Program-made: the position numbers and the translations under genes
The notes under the pieces: model-generated
The model's database searches: none
Seen by the model: only the letters and a program-made list of their open reading frames with translations
Told to the model about the DNA's origin: nothing
NCBI GenBank assembly: GCA_015039465.1
Contig: MU129999.1
Location: 189,046-210,054 of the forward strand
Reading direction: 5' to 3'
DNA: 21,009 nucleotides
Source: Phlegmacium glaucopus
Taxonomy: Eukaryota > Basidiomycota > Agaricomycetes > Agaricales > Cortinariaceae
Part shown: piece after piece, positions 1-8,199 of the stretch
How the letters are laid out: every line of letters begins with the position of its first letter
Position numbering within the stretch: the stretch's first letter is position 1

Positions 1-120
1 ACGAATCCCAAGAGAAGGGTGAAGTGAGTGGCGTCAGGAGTAAAGGAGTTTGATAGTAAGAAGCGCAGAAAAAGTGCGAACGTGAGAGAAATGGTATGAT
101 CTAAGCTCGAGAAGTAAGTG

Positions 121-672
121 TACCGTGAACGAGCGGAGGCTAATGGCAGTAAATGTGAGCAAGATTGTAGACCGGGGGTGAGTAAGATACTTATGGGTTG
201 GCGGTAGTTCAACCTAGGAAGACGTAAGGGACGTTACGAGGGTTGGCGGGCTCTAGTGAATTACCATATGTAGATAGGACGTAAGCATCGTATTTGGTTA
301 CCCGCGATTGTGGGTAGCTGACATCTTTTGGTAGCTAAATGCACCGCTTGGCCTACTTTTGTAGGTTTTGGGAGACTTATTCGGACACTCGGGCTATAAT
401 ACGTTGGTCGTCAGCTCAGTTCTTGGAGTACCACAGTAACCAGCATGTCCAATGTGCATAACTAATACCAGCGTGTACGAATCTCTGATATAAGCTTCTC
501 CTCCTTTGAAGTTGAAGAGGACGATAACTGTTCGTCCGACGATACAGGCAGTTCCACACATGCGAGGAAGATGTTACATAAATTCAAACAGATAAAAGGA
601 ACGAAAGTCGTTATACAGAACTGTGAGGAAGTCAGGGAGGCTGCGTTTTCTTACGTCCGGGGCAGAGAAACT
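121..672. CDS. Alpha gene, mirrored copy (unit 1), 123 codons in four exons
   Basis: This gene is visible only by complementing the window without reversing it. In that reading ATG is at 121-123 and the exons are 121-264, 326-385, 450-554 and 610-672 (stop TGA). The introns are 61, 64 and 55 nt with GTATAC, GTGAGC and GTGTGT donors and AG acceptors. The product begins MALARLRLPSFTLVLTSG and is 123 residues, the same length as the copy at 18329-18875. I see two amino-acid differences, both in exon 1 (a proline for serine and an arginine for glutamine). Exons 3 and 4 are identical while introns 2 and 3 carry indels or substitutions, which suggests selection on the protein. After flipping the flank its start would lie exactly 16,068 bp before that of the other copy. 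Function unknown. Confidence 0.85.
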
Positions 673-1447
673 GAAGGTGGTATATCTATAGGTGTGATCT
701 GAACGCTTCGTTTATTTCAAAACCGAGTTCCTTGTTCGCGGTATTAGATGTTTAGAGAAAGAATAACATGATATAATTTCAAGTATGGTATAAATGAATA
801 ATGGGAAGTCGCTTCCAACCGATACCACGACCACAATGCTTAGATCAGACTGTTAGATTAAGACGTTAGACCTATGAGTAAGACTCTGAGTAAAGAAGAT
901 CTTTTTTCTATTTAGTTGTATTCATGGGGTGAAGTATGTTTAGAGGTAACGGTAAGGTCAGTACACCAGTTCAGCGCACATCTGTAACTTAAAGTAGAGT
1001 TTACCACGGTGTGTAGGAGTTTTCTCTACTTGATGGAGTATCCTCAGCTACAAGTCTACACGACGGCCTTCATTATTTCCTTCAGTAGAGCGAGAATGTG
1101 TCAGTATGTTATCAGTCACCCTGTCAACTGGAAAAGAGAAAGGGGTACGAGATATGATGGAGCCTCAGGTACGTACACAAGTAACTTATAGATAGATATT
1201 ATCCAGGAACAGGGCTTTATATTAGTACTCACATGTGGGTCTTATGACCAGTTTTTGTGTGTTTTTGCTCCATAAGGTAGTTAAAATAGGCATTAGCTAG
1301 GTACAAGATGATAGTTTATGGAAGTCTAACGACTAATACTAGATTCCAACCATCTAGCTTCACGAATTAGATAGACGGTCAGATACTGATAGATAGTCAG
1401 ATTCCGGGAAAGCCTAACAGTAGTTAAAGAAACTTGCGTGGTTCGAT

Positions 1448-1796
1448 GTCACGGAACGTATAACAAAACGTGTGCTTTAAAGGTCGCTCGACAAACTACA
1501 CTGGTGAGACAGTGAAGTTTGAAATAAAGCCTTCGCTTGTTGCCGCCTAGAACCACATGGTCAGGATAACAGTCAACGTTCCAAACGAGCAGCCCCCAAG
1601 ACCACGACATGTGCTCTGCGCCCATTCTAGGTCTTACCACCGGATCGGTGCCTTGCTCCGAGACCTCGGTACTTCCCAGTCAGTTCTGAGTCTTCTTTTG
1701 GCTGGGTCCCAGAACTCAACGGCACCCTCTCACTAAGACTTCAGTGTAGTTTGTCGAACACTTTTAAAGCACACGTTTTGTTATACGTTCCGTGAC
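1448..1796. mobile_element. Tc1/mariner-type MITE, about 349 bp, in the mirrored flank
   Basis: Inverted repeats of about 56 bp lie at 1448-1503 and 1742-1796; the outermost 33-34 bases match perfectly. As written, the ends are GTCACGG...CCGTGAC flanked by AT. Read in the flipped direction they become TA-CAGTGCCTTGCATATTG...CAATATGCAAGGCACTG-TA, the usual Tc1/mariner end type with a TA target duplication. The element is absent from the core copy of this region. No transposase ORF fits inside, so it is non-autonomous. Class assignment rests on the termini and the TA. Confidence 0.8.
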
Positions 1797-1903
1797 ATTC
1801 GGATCTTCAATACTAAATTAAACTATGACCCCCGATGTATTTAAAGTTTCCTACAAAATGATCATCCTTCGGGTTTGAAGTTTCAATAGGACGCAGGAAG
1901 TGG

Positions 1904-2173
1904 TACAGCAACGAGTTCTCGCAGATGTAGAAACACTATCGAACGTGTCATCCAGTTCGACAGCGGTTCTTATCGCGTTCCGGACGTTGAAAATTCGCGT
2001 TACAAGTGGGCAGTGTTAACCGGTGAAGCCAACCCCGGAGACCTAGTCGTTTCTAGCTACCTGAAAATGACTGAAGAAGGGTCTCCTTCGCTGTTCCTTG
2101 TACGCTTAAGTGTCCTCCTGCATGCAAAATAGAGAGTTATTTCGGTAGGAAATATAGATTGAGACCGGTGATC
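1904..2173. CDS. Delta gene, mirrored copy: candidate secreted peptide precursor, 89 codons
   Basis: Complementing without reversing gives an uninterrupted frame from ATG 1904-1906 to TAG 2171-2173. The product starts MSLLKSVYIFVIACTVGQAV, a signal-peptide-like leader, and ends SFISNSGH. It is clearly orthologous to the frame at 16598-16858: length differs by three whole codons and there are many substitutions but no stops. Dibasic KR (residues 31-32) and RKR (61-63) sites are kept. A 10-nt insertion just upstream of the ATG would break any longer N-terminal extension, which supports this start. Secretion and processing are inferred. Confidence 0.75.
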
Positions 2174-2467
2174 GTTAGACGTTGCGTTACTGAACAACAT
2201 CTGGTCCTCTTGTTACGCACCCAGTAAAACTCAGCTCAAATGTTGGAAACGATTTAAATGGAACCACAAATCACAGGAGTACCCTCCTACAACAGGTCGT
2301 CTAGACGTCCATCCAAAAATAAGTTTAAATGTCTGAATCTCGACTTTTATAAAAACATCACATAACCCGTTTGGCCCGGACACAGTGTTACATGGATGAA
2401 ATGTATGATTTATCCAACGCCATCAATTTCAAGAGAGCGATCTACGACAGTTTGGTGGTAACAGACG

Positions 2468-2620
2468 CATTCACGTAACGTAGGACCTCGGGAGTTGTAG
2501 AGAGTAAAAGTTTGATGAGATCCGCCTGCCTTTGACAACGCTGTAACTATGATTCACAACACTCCATTCACGTAAAATAGAACCTTGGGAGTTGTGGAGG
2601 GCAAAAGTTTGGTGAGATCC
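2468..2620. repeat. Diverged tandem pair, period about 97 bp, in mirrored flank
   Basis: Segments 2468-2524 and 2565-2620 share CATTCACGTAA, GGGAGTTGT, AAAAGTTTG and TGAGATCC in order, with scattered substitutions. The pair lies in the part of the left flank (about 2280-2927) that has no core counterpart. Nothing else recognisable was found in that 650-bp stretch. Confidence 0.6.
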
Positions 2621-2952
2621 CCAGTCCGACAACGGAGCAACCATGGTGAACGACACCCTTAAAGACATGCAAAGTGAAACTCTAACCGACATTAAGATAT
2701 AGAGTATTCATGGAATCCGAGAAACCCTCCCCCCATATACGCTCGCGTTACTTACGTATCTATTACCATTCGACCAAAGGATGATAAACTATGAAGAGCG
2801 AGCGAACCCAGAATGTTTAAGAACAAATAGCATTGTCTAAACTTTTTATCATAACAATCTAAGCTAAACCTGTATCTCTTTTTGTTTCTCCATCTATTAC
2901 GGGTAAGACAGTCAACTTTACACATAAGGGAAAAAAAAGGTCTGTTGTGCTT

Positions 2953-2958
2953 CTTATA
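2953..2958 (-). promoter_or_regulatory. TATA-like box for the unit-1 alpha gene (now mirrored at 121)
   Basis: TATAAG on the minus strand, inside TTCTTATAGAA. After flipping the left flank it would lie about 151 bp from the unit-1 alpha start codon, the same spacing as in the copy at 19021-19026. Confidence 0.5.
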
Positions 2959-3002
2959 GAATATGACTCGCGAATTCGACGAAAAAAGGGCACGAGCCAT
3001 CC

Positions 3003-3016
3003 TGAATTGCGTAATG
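3003..3016. promoter_or_regulatory. Conserved upstream block TGAATTGCGTAATG, unit 1
   Basis: The block recurs 30-60 bp beyond the alpha TATA in every unit: 6802-6815, 10055-10068, 13640-13653 and 19071-19084, with the consensus GAATTnGGTAATG. A shared upstream activating site is likely. The ATG within it opens only a very short frame in four of five copies, so I do not treat it as a start codon. Confidence 0.45.
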
Positions 3017-3022
3017 TCTTGA

Positions 3023-3575
3023 CACCACTGTGCACTGGGAGCAACGTAAATCCATCTCCATCTATACTCCTTCCTTCGCCCAGTAGAAATAAGGCAACAA
3101 CGATGGTTGGCAGCTAAGGTTTCCAACACAAAGATGAAGATGAATAACTTATGGATGACAGGTTAGTTAAAGCACCAAGCTTTGGAGAATCATGTACCTG
3201 AACAATCTTCCATGCTCAACACATAATCGTATGCAGCTTTCTTTGTGAATCAAGACTCCAAGCCCAGAGGACTTTGCATTCGTACTATAGATGGTATCAG
3301 CGAACAGGTTCACTTGTTACTTCGCAACCGCAAACGAAAACAACGGGAAGGATGAGTGGCTTGTGACTATCCACTTGGAAGCCTTCATGGCAGAAAGGTA
3401 AATGAGCCACCCATTCCTCTTAATATATGGGACTGCGCATTCCAAGTCATGCTGGTAGCAACCAGACTCGAAGCCTCGAGGAACCTATCCCCTGAATTTC
3501 CAACCTGATGCAAGAAGGTCTGCTACTTCTCCCTTCTGGCAAGACCCATGATTTCAGCATCATCTCACAAATGAG
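3023..3575. other. Unit-1 interval between alpha promoter and candidate beta exon
   Basis: No intact gene is supported. The mirrored right flank holds a second copy (about 20480-21009) with several substitutions near 3023-3100 and small indels, none of which favours a reading frame. A possible plus-strand splice donor follows GATGACAG at 3155-3162; the equivalent place in units 2 and 3 has GACGAAAG and GACGAACA before GTTAGC and GTCAGC. Confidence 0.4.
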
Positions 3576-3926
3576 ATGGATCCGCTCCCTATATCATGCC
3601 CACTGGTCCCGCTAGTTGCTTTGGAATCATTGTGTTCAATGAGCCGCACGAACCCATGTGACGTCGTCACGGTCACACACGGGACAATTGCGGACGAGTC
3701 AGTGAGCATCATCTGTCTTCCCAGCTTTTCACCATGTATTGATGAGTTCCAACATAAAAAGGACGATTTAAGGTGTGACAGAAAGCAGAACCTTCAAGCC
3801 CCAGAAGAACCAGAGGTATCAAGCCAACAATGCCGCAAAAGCAACTGGAAGGCAAAGCAAAAAACTTGCATGAGCAGCAGCGGGCTCATTGTCTCTCGAA
3901 AGACCAAGCGGCGGAAGAGCCCATAA
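3576..3926 (+). CDS. Candidate beta exon, unit 1; basic C-terminus
   Basis: This is a 116-codon open frame. Its middle reads RTNPCDVVTVTHG and its end is strongly basic (SRKTKRRKSP), resembling a nuclear localisation signal. The same frame in unit 4 reads RTDIRDIITITANN, and both continue through the tetrapeptide LRCD to a lysine-rich end and a stop at a comparable place. That is the main argument for coding. Against it, units 2 and 3 carry frame breaks before LRCD, and the nearly identical mirrored copy (20129-20479) gives no information on selection. The true start and any upstream exons are unknown. The block may instead be a conserved regulatory module. Confidence 0.4.
   Translation: MDPLPISCPLVPLVALESLCSMSRTNPCDVVTVTHGTIADESVSIICLPSFSPCIDEFQHKKDDLRCDRKQNLQAPEEPEVSSQQCRKSNWKAKQKTCMSSSGLIVSRKTKRRKSP
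3658..3670. promoter_or_regulatory. Interrupted palindrome GTGACG-T-CGTCAC, unit 1
   Basis: Dyad symmetry resembling a bZIP/CRE-type site (TGACGTCA). Equivalent dyads lie at 7348-7372, 10584-10597 and 14334-14348, each about 105 bp before the TTTAAGGTGTGAC motif (here 3767-3779). Confidence 0.5.
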
Positions 3927-4379
3927 AATGAGAGAAATGAATTTGAATGACATACTCACCAACCGGAATTTGACTCTGATTTCTCTGCCTGAGATGTGGG
4001 TGTTCTGGTGTTCTTGAACTCGATGGACAAATAACTGTTGTCCAACTGGAAACTACTTTTGAGGGCCGCGTCCGACATGTGGGGACCCGGAACACGTTTC
4101 ATGGGTGTCGAGGTGGTCTACTGGGTTATCGCATCATTTGGCCTGGATGCTCCCGCCCGCCTGAATCCCCAAATAATCAGCTTCAACAGCCGTTTCAATG
4201 CCAGTGATTTTGGCTGATTGAGACCAGTGAAGGATGCAACTGGTTTCTCATATATTGCCCACATGATGGCTTTCGTTGGTGATTAATGTCCAATGAATTC
4301 TCTCTTTTACAGTGTGGCGTCGCAGTAAATCAGCCCCTCTGTTAAGATCGCCCGGGATTTAGTCGCGGATAATGCAGTC
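3927..4379. other. Unit-1 interval between beta and gamma; possible minus-strand exon
   Basis: A minus-strand frame starts with ATG at 4095 and reaches a GTGAGT donor near 3959 (plus strand ACTCAC). Donor-like sites at the same place occur in units 2 and 3 (GGTGAGTG) and weakly in unit 4 (TGGTGCGTC), directly after the beta stop. A divergent minus-strand gene facing gamma is possible, but frames differ between units and unit 4 is broken. I cannot complete a model. Confidence 0.3.
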
Positions 4380-4507
4380 ATGAAGCCCAAATATATGGAG
4401 GTGAGTGGTTGTTTATTGGTGCTGGTGGTTGATTATCAAACCAGGCCACTTGCGGTGTTTCAAACAAAGTTATGTACATCCGCCTCAATTCATTGCCAAT
4501 CCTCTAG
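4380..4507 (+). CDS. Gamma, tiny spliced ORF, unit 1 (27 codons)
   Basis: Exon 4380-4400 (MKPKYME), intron 4401-4444 with a GTGAGT donor and CAG acceptor, exon 4445-4507 ending TAG. The second exon reads ATCGVSNK, matching SSGVSK in units 2 and 3. The intron keeps a GGTGGTTGA branch region like the others. The product has no CaaX ending, so it is not a typical basidiomycete pheromone precursor. It may be only the 5' part of a longer transcript. The mirrored right flank contains a second copy (motif at 19590-19603). Confidence 0.35.
4452..4465 (+). promoter_or_regulatory. Conserved 14-mer GCGGTGTTTCAAAC, unit 1
   Basis: Differs in one base from GCGGTGTTTCAAAG at 8165-8178, 11396-11409 and 15121-15134, always shortly after the putative gamma intron. 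It is much better conserved than its surroundings, so it may be a regulatory site as well as the codons for GVS. Confidence 0.5.
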
Positions 4508-4761
4508 TTCTTCCTTTCCACCGTCCCTGATTTACGGGAAATACCTTTGATAATATTCTTCTTGTATTTCTAGGATCTCAATCATATTATTGCTATTTTT
4601 TTCTTCTTTGAAAGAAAAAAGCAGGGCCAAAGAATCCTCAAGGTTTTTGTCGTGTCATACTTATAGCCGTCGATTTTTACCATCCTGGCAAGTCACTGAA
4701 ATTAGACAATGGATTTCGTGGCCTTAGTCCCCAAGTAACGAGTTCGCCGATCGGAAAGGAC

Positions 4762-4863
4762 ATGCCTGCGTCCATTGAAGAGGCCTATGTAGTCAGTGTG
4801 GACGCGCAGGATCTCCTGTTCTTCATGAAGCTTCCAGCTTCAACATTCAACTTTGCAAATTAA
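4762..4863 (+). CDS. Short acidic ORF, 33 codons, function unknown
   Basis: ATG 4762 to TAA 4863 encodes a small protein starting MPASIEEAYVVSVDAQDLL. A second copy lies in the mirrored right flank, but the two copies are nearly identical here, so there is no test of selection. No counterpart was found in units 2-4. It may be an internal exon or chance. Confidence 0.2.
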   Translation: MPASIEEAYVVSVDAQDLLFFMKLPASTFNFAN

Positions 4864-4885
4864 GTATTGAGGAGCCTTCCCCACC

Positions 4886-5482
4886 ATATAAATCAAGGAT
4901 GGACTGTCAACGAATTACAAGATTGTACACGGAGTTGATATGACAGAGGGAATTGTCGTGTACGATACAGCTTTTGTAAGTTGGGTCTCAATCCTAACCA
5001 TGTTATTGACTCTACGTGTAGCTTACGGGATTTTTGTATGTTACAGCAACCATGGACCGGGAACGCCATCTGTTTCTGTTCATCGAACCAACTTGATGAA
5101 TCTTCGACTGGCCCAACTCAAGCACTTAATTCCAATACTAAGCATGTACATGCCCCTCCTGCTACCTGTCGCCCTGCGTCCAGAATGTAGACCCATTCAC
5201 CGACGTAAGCCACCTGTCTTTGCTTGATTGACCGTTGTATTGACCAAATTAACTTACAGACCCAAAATATTATACTCTCCTTGAAAGTCTCATATGCAGA
5301 GATTCCGTCTTTCAAGCTTCATAATCGACGATCCTGACTTTCGGAATGGGTTTTGGACCCAAACATCGCGGCGGAATCTCGACCTCTCTCCAGCTTCGGC
5401 CGACCATGGAGAAAGCCACGCCTTCCGACATATGGCCCCTGGGATCTCACGTATGTTGAAGTACTCCTATGCCGCGTTATAA
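4886..5482 (+). CDS. Possible spliced gene following unit 1, TATA at about 4886
   Basis: CATATAAATC at about 4885-4894 is a good TATA box and ATG follows at 4940 (MTEGIVVYDTAF). A textbook fungal intron could run 4976-5021 (GTAAGT, internal CCTAAC branch, TAG), and another donor GTAAGC at about 5202 pairs with ACAG near 5259. The unspliced frame is also open to 5227 and contains two hydrophobic stretches, so a small membrane protein is an alternative. A last open stretch, 5294-5482, reads IIDDPDFRNGFWTQTS. The exon joining is unresolved. Confidence 0.3.
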
Positions 5483-6144
5483 TTGACAGCGTTCGAAGGT
5501 GTTTCAGTATCTAGTCACGTCTCGCTCTCCGACAGTTTCTAACTACCCAACGGGCAGATGACAGGGAGATTCTAGTATCAGGAAAGCTTCTGCACTTTTT
5601 GCCCTCGAGCTAGAAAGCTTTCCAGTGAAAATATCTAAGATGACATAGCCGCAACTACCTTTTTTCGCGGCTCTTAACTGACAATATCCCAAACCAACCT
5701 TCTACTTTGGAGTAGATGAACGACTTCGCAATACTATCCATTTTTCGACGAAAGGTAGCTAAAACGACTGATAATTATTGTTATATAAACCGCTGGGATG
5801 TCATCTCCTCGACGGACAGCTCCAGCCTTGCAAATTCTTCCAACGGCTTCCTCAAAGAAATGAATCTGTTCAAAATATATTGATTAACATGCAGTTTTCG
5901 GGAGGAAGAAATTTAAATACTTTAGCAGGTCAAGATTATCCAAACGCAAGAAAGCGCGTGTAGATATTGCCTATGTCACATATGGTACATCTGGAAGGGA
6001 GGATTATGGCGTAGGGGTGGTGTACTGGATCGGTTGGTTGGCCAGATTGGCTAAACTGGTATTGGTAACTATTAACATATAGAAGTCTTGTTTCTCTCGC
6101 GGTCGCCGTATTGTGGAAGATATACGTGACCGCGCAGTGGCAGT
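5483..6144. other. Boundary between units 1 and 2; start of unit-2 similarity
   Basis: No gene is supported. From about 5770 the sequence (ACTGATAATTATTGTTATATAAACC) aligns with about 9020 onward in unit 3, which marks one edge of the recurring unit. CTGGGATGTCATCTCCTCGAC here corresponds to CTGGGTGCCATCTTCTCGAC there. Confidence 0.5.
5979..5990 (-). promoter_or_regulatory. Conserved 12-mer CATATGGTACAT downstream of alpha, unit 2
   Basis: The same 12 bases occur at 9245-9256 and 12825-12836, each 126-155 bp beyond the alpha stop codon. The position fits a 3' UTR or 3'-end processing signal of alpha (ATGTACCATATG in the transcript). The role is inferred. Confidence 0.5.
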
Positions 6145-6605
6145 CTAGTTAAGGGCGGGCATTCTGTCCTTCTTGCGAGTAGCGAACTTCCGTTTATAAG
6201 TTACTAGTTTGCGAACGAGGAACAAAAGATTTTGCTGGTCAAACTATCAATACAGGATACGGGGCGTCGATGATTAGAAATGAACATACTTGGATGGAGT
6301 TAGTACTAGTTTGCTCTGCTACAAGATCAAAGGTCCCAGGTTGTTCCTCGAAGACAGTCTGCGAATCGGCAATCTCGTCACGGTTCTCAACGAAATCGTC
6401 GTCAGAAGAATCGTGGCGTAAATCAATGGTTTTCTGGTGATAAATGGCTTAAAATCAACGAAAATGACAGGCTTGGTCAAATGTGTACCATTAAAAAATC
6501 TGGAGGTATTGCCGAGGACAGTTGGATAGTAGCTGGACAAAAGGGATGGTGGCCAGATGTAAGAACGAGCGTGAATGACGGCAGAGGTTTACGATAGGGT
6601 GACAT
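6145..6605 (-). CDS. Alpha gene, unit 2, 116 codons in three exons
   Basis: Exons are 6605-6489, 6433-6290 and 6234-6145, with two 55-nt introns (GTACAC...CCAG and GTATGT...CCAG). The protein begins MSPYRKPLPSFTLVLTSGHH. It then has the family signature KTIDLR at the start of exon 2, the acidic SDDDFVENRDE and TVFEE stretches, and a basic C-terminal tail beginning QNLLFLVRKLVTYKRKF. Junction phases match those of the other copies. Exon 2 here equals exons 2 plus 3 of units 4 and 5, so one intron is missing. There is no signal peptide or clear membrane segment. Family not recognised; the real-gene call rests on conservation of frame and splice sites in five diverged copies. Confidence 0.8.
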
Positions 6606-6759
6606 TTGGTCGGTGGTCAACATAAGTGGAATCGTGGATGAGGGAAAGCGAAACAAGAAAAAGACAGGTGGAAGTTGAAAGTGAGATTTCTGGCACGAGA
6701 AACTGGGAGAGAAGTGGGAAAAGGGTCCTGAGGTAAAAAAAAAAAGGGTCCCTTAAGTT

Positions 6760-6765
6760 CTTATA
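6760..6765 (-). promoter_or_regulatory. TATA-like box of alpha, unit 2
   Basis: TATAAG on the minus strand within TTCTTATAGAAC, 160 bp before the alpha ATG. It follows a poly-A tract (about 6736-6746) that recurs at the same place in other units. Confidence 0.5.
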
Positions 6766-6782
6766 GAACTAGACTTTGCTCG

Positions 6783-7340
6783 GTGCAGGCTCGGGTCATC
6801 CTGATTTGGGCAATGCTTCGGCGCGATTGGCTGCGACTTCGATCTGAACCGGAATGCCTGCCGATGCACCCATCCCTAACCCCCCAACCTCTGAAGTTTC
6901 TGAAGTCTGAAGACTCAAAAAGCCCCAAGTACCTTGAGGGAACCGATATTCCAACTCCTAAGGCGTGGCGAGCCAGAGCTAGTCCTTTTACACAAAGAGA
7001 ACCTATCTCCTCCGAAAATATTGAGGTTATCCTCCGCTCTCACTATAGCTGCCCATCAGAGAACCTTGCTTTCCTGTACGACGAAAGGTTAGCTTGACAA
7101 TAATCACTACTAGTTGCAAAGGAAATAATAGCCCAGCAAAGCTGTGCGTTGCAGAATAAGAAGACGGAGACGGTGAACTGACTCTTCCTCGGATGCCTTC
7201 TAATGGGATGCGCACGCTGGGCTGCTGCCAGCCTGCTGGTCTCCCAAAGAGTTCTTGACTCTGTCCCCGGTTGGATATATGTAGGCACAAAATACCTGCT
7301 TCCCTTCCATACTATCCAGCACCTCTATCACTTCCCAGCT
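6783..7340. other. Unit-2 interval with possible plus-strand upstream beta exon
   Basis: A plus-strand frame is open to 7097 and ends NLAFLYDER just before a GTTAGC donor-like site. Unit 3 has LAFLYDEQ at the matching spot (about 10284-10310). The frame upstream of that peptide does not align and is interrupted in unit 3, so I give the similarity but no gene model. Confidence 0.3.
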
Positions 7341-7347
7341 ACAGGCT

Positions 7348-7372
7348 GTGACGTTTGTCACGACAACGTCAC
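7348..7372. promoter_or_regulatory. Palindrome GTGACGTT-N9-AACGTCAC, unit 2
   Basis: Perfect 8-bp arms with an embedded GTCACG. It occupies the same place as the dyads in units 1, 3 and 4, about 105 bp before TTTAAGGTGTGAC (7461-7473). Confidence 0.5.
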
Positions 7373-8059
7373 AATGAGCGCAACCGAGAGTGAGTCAGAG
7401 CATTCGTTACTCTTCAACTGTCCACCATGGTATTCATGATTTGACACGAACAGCACAACTTTAAGGTGTGACCAAGATCTATAACATCCCAACAACAACC
7501 ATGGCAAGAACATCAGGCCAACAGCCGGTACTTGATACAGCAAGAACCCTGAAGCCGTCTGTGTATTCAAGTTCAACGCATAAAAAGTGGATAGAACCCC
7601 AAGCATCCAAAGCGCAGAAGAACCATACAAGCCAAGGAAAAAAACCACTCACCAAACTAGAGGCCTGATTTTTTCTGAATAAGATGTGAATGTTTTCATG
7701 TCTGAGTGCTTGTGGCCGACCTCGATGCCCGCCACAATCGCGCTTGCATCGATTTTCAGCAACGAAAAGCCCCATGAGACCCAGAAGATAGCCCTCTTGA
7801 ATGCTAGTGAATTATAGGTTTTTTCTGCTCCATCGCGCAATTTAGCTGTCGCCCCGCCCGCTGCGTCTAAATCCAAGCCCAACAGAACACCATGACCATC
7901 TCAATGCCAAACGTAGGGGGCTCGACATGATGTTAAGCATCTGTATCTTCGCTCATGGGACCCACTTCCTATGCTGGAGTATTTGTCGAATGAAATCGCA
8001 CTTGTGGCATCGATGAATCGAAGATATCCGCGAAATCATATGAGCATTTAGACCTTGCC
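7373..8059. other. Unit-2 beta-equivalent region, frame broken
   Basis: Nucleotide similarity to unit 3 is strong (for example GATTTGACACGAACAGCA in both). The plus-strand LRCD frame stops almost at once in unit 2 (LRCDQDL then stop); another plus frame, 7468-7668, is open but not shared. A minus-strand frame ending HSDMKTFTSYSEK at a GGTGAGTG donor near 7655 resembles HKDSDMQ in unit 3. Coding status is unresolved; this copy may be a beta relic. Confidence 0.35.
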
Positions 8060-8199
8060 ATGTCGACTAACGAGGAGGTGAATATACCAGACGGTGAGCG
8101 TATATTTCTGAGGCTGTGAGATTGTGGTGGTTGACTGAGAAGCCAGGATCGTTTATGTTGAGTAGCGGTGTTTCAAAGGTCACACAACAAATTTGCTAG
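8060..8199 (+). CDS. Gamma, tiny spliced ORF, unit 2 (28 codons)
   Basis: Exon 8060-8093 (MSTNEEVNIPD plus one base), intron 8094-8146 (GTGAGC...CCAG with a TTGACTGA branch region), exon 8147-8199 ending TAG. It shares MST(N/K)EEVN and SSGVSK with unit 3, with the same intron phase. The conserved stop position differs, and strong nucleotide similarity continues past the stop, so a longer transcript with another exon, or a regulatory leader, is possible. Confidence 0.4.
8165..8178 (+). promoter_or_regulatory. Conserved 14-mer GCGGTGTTTCAAAG, unit 2
   Basis: Identical in units 3 and 4 and one base different in unit 1. Confidence 0.5.

Larger units (their letters stand above)
1..2927. other. 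Left flank written in reverse order (mirror, not complemented)
   Basis: Read right to left without complementing, bases 1 to about 2270 align with core bases 18995 down to about 16495. The first 215 bases are identical apart from direction; beyond that there are scattered substitutions and indels. For example, window 521-580 equals core 18480-18421 read backwards. Flipping the flank in place makes base 1 abut 2928, which continues the homology exactly as 18995/18996 does. No known rearrangement yields a reversed, uncomplemented strand. Bases about 2280-2927 have no counterpart that I could find in the core. ORFs called in this flank in the ordinary way are meaningless. Confidence 0.95.
2928..3022 (+). 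repeat. 95-bp perfect direct repeat, left copy, at the left handedness junction
   Basis: Bases 2928-3022 are identical to 18996-19090, an offset of 16,068. The repeat carries the TATA-like promoter of alpha (CTTATA at 2953-2958 on this strand) and the block ending TGAATTGCGTAATG. The mirrored left flank stops exactly at its first base. After flipping the flanks the identity extends at least 215 bp further left, so the 95 bp is not a natural repeat unit but the part of a larger duplication that is in normal orientation in both places. Confidence 0.9.

Noticed and set aside
1009..2692. Conventional ORFs in the left flank
   Set aside because: They arise in sequence written backwards; the real genes there (alpha, delta) appear only by complementing without reversing.
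6783..7097. Plus-strand ORF MLRRDWLRLR... as an intact gene starting at the GGTAATG block
   Set aside because: The ATG opens only very short frames in the other units (immediate stop in 1, 4 and 5), so only the LAFLYDE peptide near its end shows conservation.
7358..7648. Minus-strand 96-codon hydrophobic ORF in unit 2 as a membrane protein
   Set aside because: The matching unit-3 frame is similar only because the DNA is similar, and it has a stop at a different place. The strand is antisense to the beta candidate and starts inside a possible intron.
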